Below are positions 20,280-22,204 of a stretch of DNA of 22,204 nt, one piece after another. The stretch is from a virus. Each line of letters begins with the position of its first letter. The stretch's first letter is position 1. The position numbers and the translations under genes were made by a program. The notes beneath the pieces were generated by a model. It was given only the letters and a program-made list of their open reading frames with translations, had not been told where the DNA came from and ran no database searches. The DNA lies in IMG/VR virus record IMGVR_UViG_3300025086_000284, positions 1 through 22,204 of that record; one strand, 5' to 3'.

Positions 20280-20957
20280 TTAATCTTCCTCACTATATAA
20301 ATTATTAAAAGTTATGTTTGGGTCCATGTAACTTTCATGTTGTTCAGCTGAATGTGTCCATTGAGAAGGCATAAAGTCAGGAGCACCTTCACCAACTCGC
20401 CACAGGGCTGGGTTTGTTGCTCTTACTCTGTTGTTAGGTAAAGCTACAAAATTACCTGTCCACTCTCCAGCATCTGTTAAATATAACACATGTGACTGTT
20501 TATGTTGAGCTGGGTCATCAGCTATAGAATTATCTGTGTAGTCAACTGTAAACATATACTTTCCTGTTACAAACTCTCCTCCTATCTTACATATCCATGG
20601 AGATGAGCTTACCCTGTCCATAATAACCACAGAATGGTGATGACTCAAGCAATCCCAAGGTTGTGCTAAGTGATCTTCCATTGGTTCAGGAGGTTCATCT
20701 AGTGGTATGTCAGCAACAAGTGCCTGTATGGGCATCCTAGCCCACATAGCACCACCATGCACATTAGGTGCATCTTCCATGTCATCTATCTCGCAACCTG
20801 TAAAAACCACCTGAAAAGACAATGATCTGTCTGGTAGTGTATTAACAGCTATAGCCAAAGCGTGTAAATACTCACCATGATAATCACTATGGTTTGCTGT
20901 AAATTCCTTTCTTACCCAACATTTAAACTGCGGTATGTTTGATATTAAATACGCCAC
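20280..20957 (-). CDS. Conserved marine-phage protein of unknown function (225 aa)
   Basis: I recall this family from many marine phage genomes, always near the head genes: an N-terminus of the form YLISNIPQFKCWVRKEF (residues 3-19), a WARMPIQALV strand (72-81), QPWDCLSHHHSV (99-110), GKYMFTVDY (132-140) and an HVLYLTDAGEW...NNR element near the C-terminus. The conserved Asp-Cys and the beta-rich layout suggest a structural or ligand-binding domain, but no function is established to my knowledge. The start codon is GTG at 20957, with AAGGA nine bases upstream. It follows the basic-protein cluster in the late operon. Confidence 0.6.
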   Translation of the reverse strand: MAYLISNIPQFKCWVRKEFTANHSDYHGEYLHALAIAVNTLPDRSLSFQVVFTGCEIDDMEDAPNVHGGAMWARMPIQALVADIPLDEPPEPMEDHLAQPWDCLSHHHSVVIMDRVSSSPWICKIGGEFVTGKYMFTVDYTDNSIADDPAQHKQSHVLYLTDAGEWTGNFVALPNNRVRATNPALWRVGEGAPDFMPSQWTHSAEQHESYMDPNITFNNLYSEED

Positions 20958-20980
20958 AATATTTAATCCTTATAATTTAG

Positions 20981-21262
20981 TTAAATCGTATAGTCGCCAC
21001 CTCTGATAGCTGCACCCATGCCTCTAGCTACGCCTCTTCTCTTAACAGGTCCACCTTTGGACATATACTTAGTGCCTTTGCCTTTAGCCATACCACCTTT
21101 AGCCATGTATTTAGTGCCTTTGCCTTTTCCTTTAGCAGCACCACCTTTAGCCATATACTTAGTGCCTTTACCTTTACCTTTGGTAGAACCACCTTTAGCC
21201 ATGTATTTAGTGCCTTTGCGTTTAGCCATGCCACCTTTTTTCATACCTTTAGTACCTTTCAT
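20981..21262 (-). CDS. Lys/Gly repeat protein (93 aa), candidate DNA-binding virion protein
   Basis: The protein is built of four near-identical units around GKGTKYMAKGG (about residues 11-71), followed by a distinct C-terminus PVKRRGVARGMGAAIRGGDY. About 30% of residues are Lys or Arg, against a single Asp near the end. The C-terminal RGxGAAxRGG element recurs, as I remember, in small basic proteins of marine phages. The unit spaces Tyr and Lys regularly and would not form a compact fold; binding along DNA or RNA is plausible. It is the fourth gene of a block of four basic-protein genes, and a good ribosome site (AGGAGT) precedes it. Confidence 0.65.
   Translation of the reverse strand: MKGTKGMKKGGMAKRKGTKYMAKGGSTKGKGKGTKYMAKGGAAKGKGKGTKYMAKGGMAKGKGTKYMSKGGPVKRRGVARGMGAAIRGGDYTI
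21051..21230 (-). repeat. Tandem 42/48-bp coding repeats
   Basis: Four tandem units start at 21051, 21093, 21141 and 21189 (lengths 42, 48, 48 and 42), and a partial fifth starts at 21231. The Lys-Tyr codons alternate between units: AAG TAT in units 1 and 3, AAA TAC in units 2 and 4, although the encoded residues are the same. This suggests growth by copying two units at once, with 6-base indels between them. Confidence 0.85.
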
Positions 21263-21270
21263 AATAACTC

Positions 21271-21573
21271 CTATCTTCTGCCAAACAATCCCATGTTGCC
21301 TGATCTTGATTTTCTTATCTTACCACCTCTAGAGGCGAATGTAGAAACATTAGTTGGCTTACCACCAACACCTTGTTTTTTTGCTCTTTTGCGTCTTACA
21401 GCAGAAGAAATTTGTTTTTTGCTCATGCTTGCAGCTTTAGAGGCTGGTACACACTTAGGATAACCACGCTTAGAACCTTTGGTTTTAGACCTACCACATT
21501 TTTTGTAGCCACCACCTTTTTTTGGTGAACCTATATCAACCCAGTCTTCTTTAAACCACTTCGTCAAACTCAT
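21271..21573 (-). CDS. Small basic protein with paired cysteines (100 aa)
   Basis: The pattern WFKEDWVDIGSPKKGG (residues 6-21), YKKCGRSKTKGSKRGYPKCV (23-42), then MSKKQISSAVRRKRAKK and GGKP(T/N)VST matches a small basic family that I recall from marine phages and also from giant-virus genomes. The two Cys (C26, C41) with surrounding basic residues could bind metal. About 29% of residues are Lys or Arg. No function is established for the family to my knowledge; DNA binding or packaging is inferred from charge. It is preceded by a weak AAGAAG ribosome site and lies two bases after the previous stop. Confidence 0.65.
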   Translation of the reverse strand: MSLTKWFKEDWVDIGSPKKGGGYKKCGRSKTKGSKRGYPKCVPASKAASMSKKQISSAVRRKRAKKQGVGGKPTNVSTFASRGGKIRKSRSGNMGLFGRR

Positions 21574-21574
21574 A

Positions 21575-21859
21575 CTAACTTCTTGGTATTTTAGTTTTCT
21601 TACGTTTGTCGTTCATCATAGCACCACAGCCTCTGCCCTGTACCATGACTGTACCACCTTGGTTCAACCTTATTGCTCCACCTGTGGCTTTCTTTTTACC
21701 TTTGTACTTACCACCCATTTTTTTATATTCTTTAACCATGTAAGCATTTGCATAAGCTGACGGGTAAACATCAAACTTAGCTTTAGCCTTGCTTTTAGCT
21801 TTTCTATATAAACTTGGGTTTGCTACGCTCTTTGGTATTTGTGATCTTCCTGTTGCCAT
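21575..21859 (-). CDS. Small basic protein, DUF5872-like (94 aa)
   Basis: A core KAKAKFDVYPSAYANAYMVK (residues 24-43) followed by EYKKMGGKYKGKKK matches a domain I remember as DUF5872, found in phages and large eukaryotic viruses. The C-terminal part (GGTVMVQGRGCGAMMNDKRK) recurs in marine-phage basic proteins. Lys plus Arg make up about a quarter of the residues, with three acidic ones. I place the start at ATG 21859 because it shares a base with the stop of the upstream gene (TAATG); a further-upstream in-frame start lies inside that gene. Function unknown; the family name is from memory and could be wrong. Confidence 0.6.
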   Translation of the reverse strand: MATGRSQIPKSVANPSLYRKAKSKAKAKFDVYPSAYANAYMVKEYKKMGGKYKGKKKATGGAIRLNQGGTVMVQGRGCGAMMNDKRKKTKIPRS

Positions 21860-22167
21860 TAGCACTTCCACCTTCTTCTTGCTTGCCTAATTCTTGAATT
21901 AGGATTGTTTCTTGTTTTAGCAGAGCTTCGCTTTAATTGTCCAAGCGATCTTGCACAATAAGACTTACGCCTTTTCGCAGCTTTGCTACCTTTTTTTACT
22001 TTGCCTGTTACAGCAGTTTTTAACTTAGAGCCGGGATTAGCTTTACGATAAGCAGCTACGCCCTTTTTTGTCATGCCAGCACCTTTACTGGTAGGGCGGT
22101 AATTACCGCCCTTTCCAGTCGTTTTCCTTATAGGTTTAGCCTTTTTTTTTGGTTTTTTTACAGCCAT
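21859..22167 (-). CDS. Extremely basic small protein, DUF6321-like (102 aa)
   Basis: 36 of 102 residues are Lys or Arg and there is no Asp or Glu at all. The N-terminus is a poly-basic tail (KKPKKKAKPIRKTTGKGG), followed by GMTKKGVAAYRKANPGSKLK, KAAKRRKSYCARSLG (residues 62-76) and a C-terminus IRQARRRWKC. The KSxCAR element and the terminal Trp-x-Cys match a family I recall as DUF6321, seen in marine phages and giant viruses. A role in neutralising or packing DNA is inferred from composition. It is the first complete gene of the late operon in this window. The ribosome site is weak; the sequence up to the window edge is A/T-rich. Confidence 0.65.
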   Translation of the reverse strand: MAVKKPKKKAKPIRKTTGKGGNYRPTSKGAGMTKKGVAAYRKANPGSKLKTAVTGKVKKGSKAAKRRKSYCARSLGQLKRSSAKTRNNPNSRIRQARRRWKC

Positions 22168-22204
22168 TCATTAATAATTTTTATTCAAAACCAATATGAT
22201 TGAA
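22168..22204 (-). other. A/T-rich spacer and possible 3' end of the next upstream gene
   Basis: The last 37 bases contain, on the minus strand, a short open stretch ending in TAA at 22181-22183 (FNHIGFE), which could be the end of the next upstream gene. Too little is present to identify it. I see no terminator or clear promoter here. Confidence 0.2.

Noticed and set aside
21051-21238. Regularly spaced repeats resembling a short CRISPR array
   Set aside because: The repeats are in frame in a coding gene, have no unique spacers and encode the GKGTKYMAKGG units.

Overview
The window is a piece of a double-stranded DNA tailed-phage genome. Nothing in it looks cellular: there is no rRNA, no tRNA that I could see, no insertion sequence and no CRISPR array. 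Genes are packed almost end to end, and no stretch over 100 bases lacks a gene. The A/T-rich composition, a head-tail connector and adaptor pair without tail sheath or tube genes, and large Gln/Gly/Ala-rich late proteins suggest a short-tailed (podovirus-like) phage of the kind common in marine viromes. This type and habitat are inference from gene style, and the host cannot be read from the sequence.

Layout, left to right. (1) 1-2325, minus strand: a Toprim plus VapE-type primase-helicase, then a tiny membrane protein and the first codons of a third gene. (2) 2424-4922, plus strand: a replication/recombination cassette with an SSB-like protein ending in DDSIPF, a DUF3310 protein, a 2OG-Fe(II) oxygenase and a PD-(D/E)XK exonuclease. 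The two blocks diverge from a 98-bp intergenic region with overlapping candidate promoters. (3) 4919-5607, minus strand: three small unknown genes separated by a duplicated 42-bp module whose hairpin carries the upstream gene's stop codon in its loop, behind a good extended -10 promoter with a dyad over its -35. (4) 5696-6409, minus strand: a second, different 2OG-Fe(II) oxygenase. Divergent from it at 6482 is a small ribbon-helix-helix-like protein that appears to be made from a leaderless mRNA, followed by a short unknown gene. (5) 6883-22167, minus strand: one long late operon read from the right edge leftwards.

The late operon starts with very basic small proteins (20981-22167), continues with a conserved marine-phage protein, connector and adaptor genes, a DUF115-like Rossmann protein, small beta-rich virion proteins and a 629-residue structural protein, and ends with four large proteins that look like internal/ejection proteins. 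Many junctions are TAATG or ATGA overlaps, implying translational coupling. Terminase, portal and major capsid genes are not in the window and probably lie beyond the right edge. DNA polymerase and lysis genes are also absent here.

How it fits together: blocks 1-2 copy and process the phage DNA. Blocks 3-4 are accessory or regulatory. Block 5 builds the virion and probably supplies DNA-condensing and ejection proteins. The most unusual items are the duplicated stop-in-loop hairpin module, the acid-free basic-protein cluster, the leaderless regulator, the paired oxygenases, a cecropin-like segment inside a virion protein, and a structural protein that seems to have lost a zinc site.
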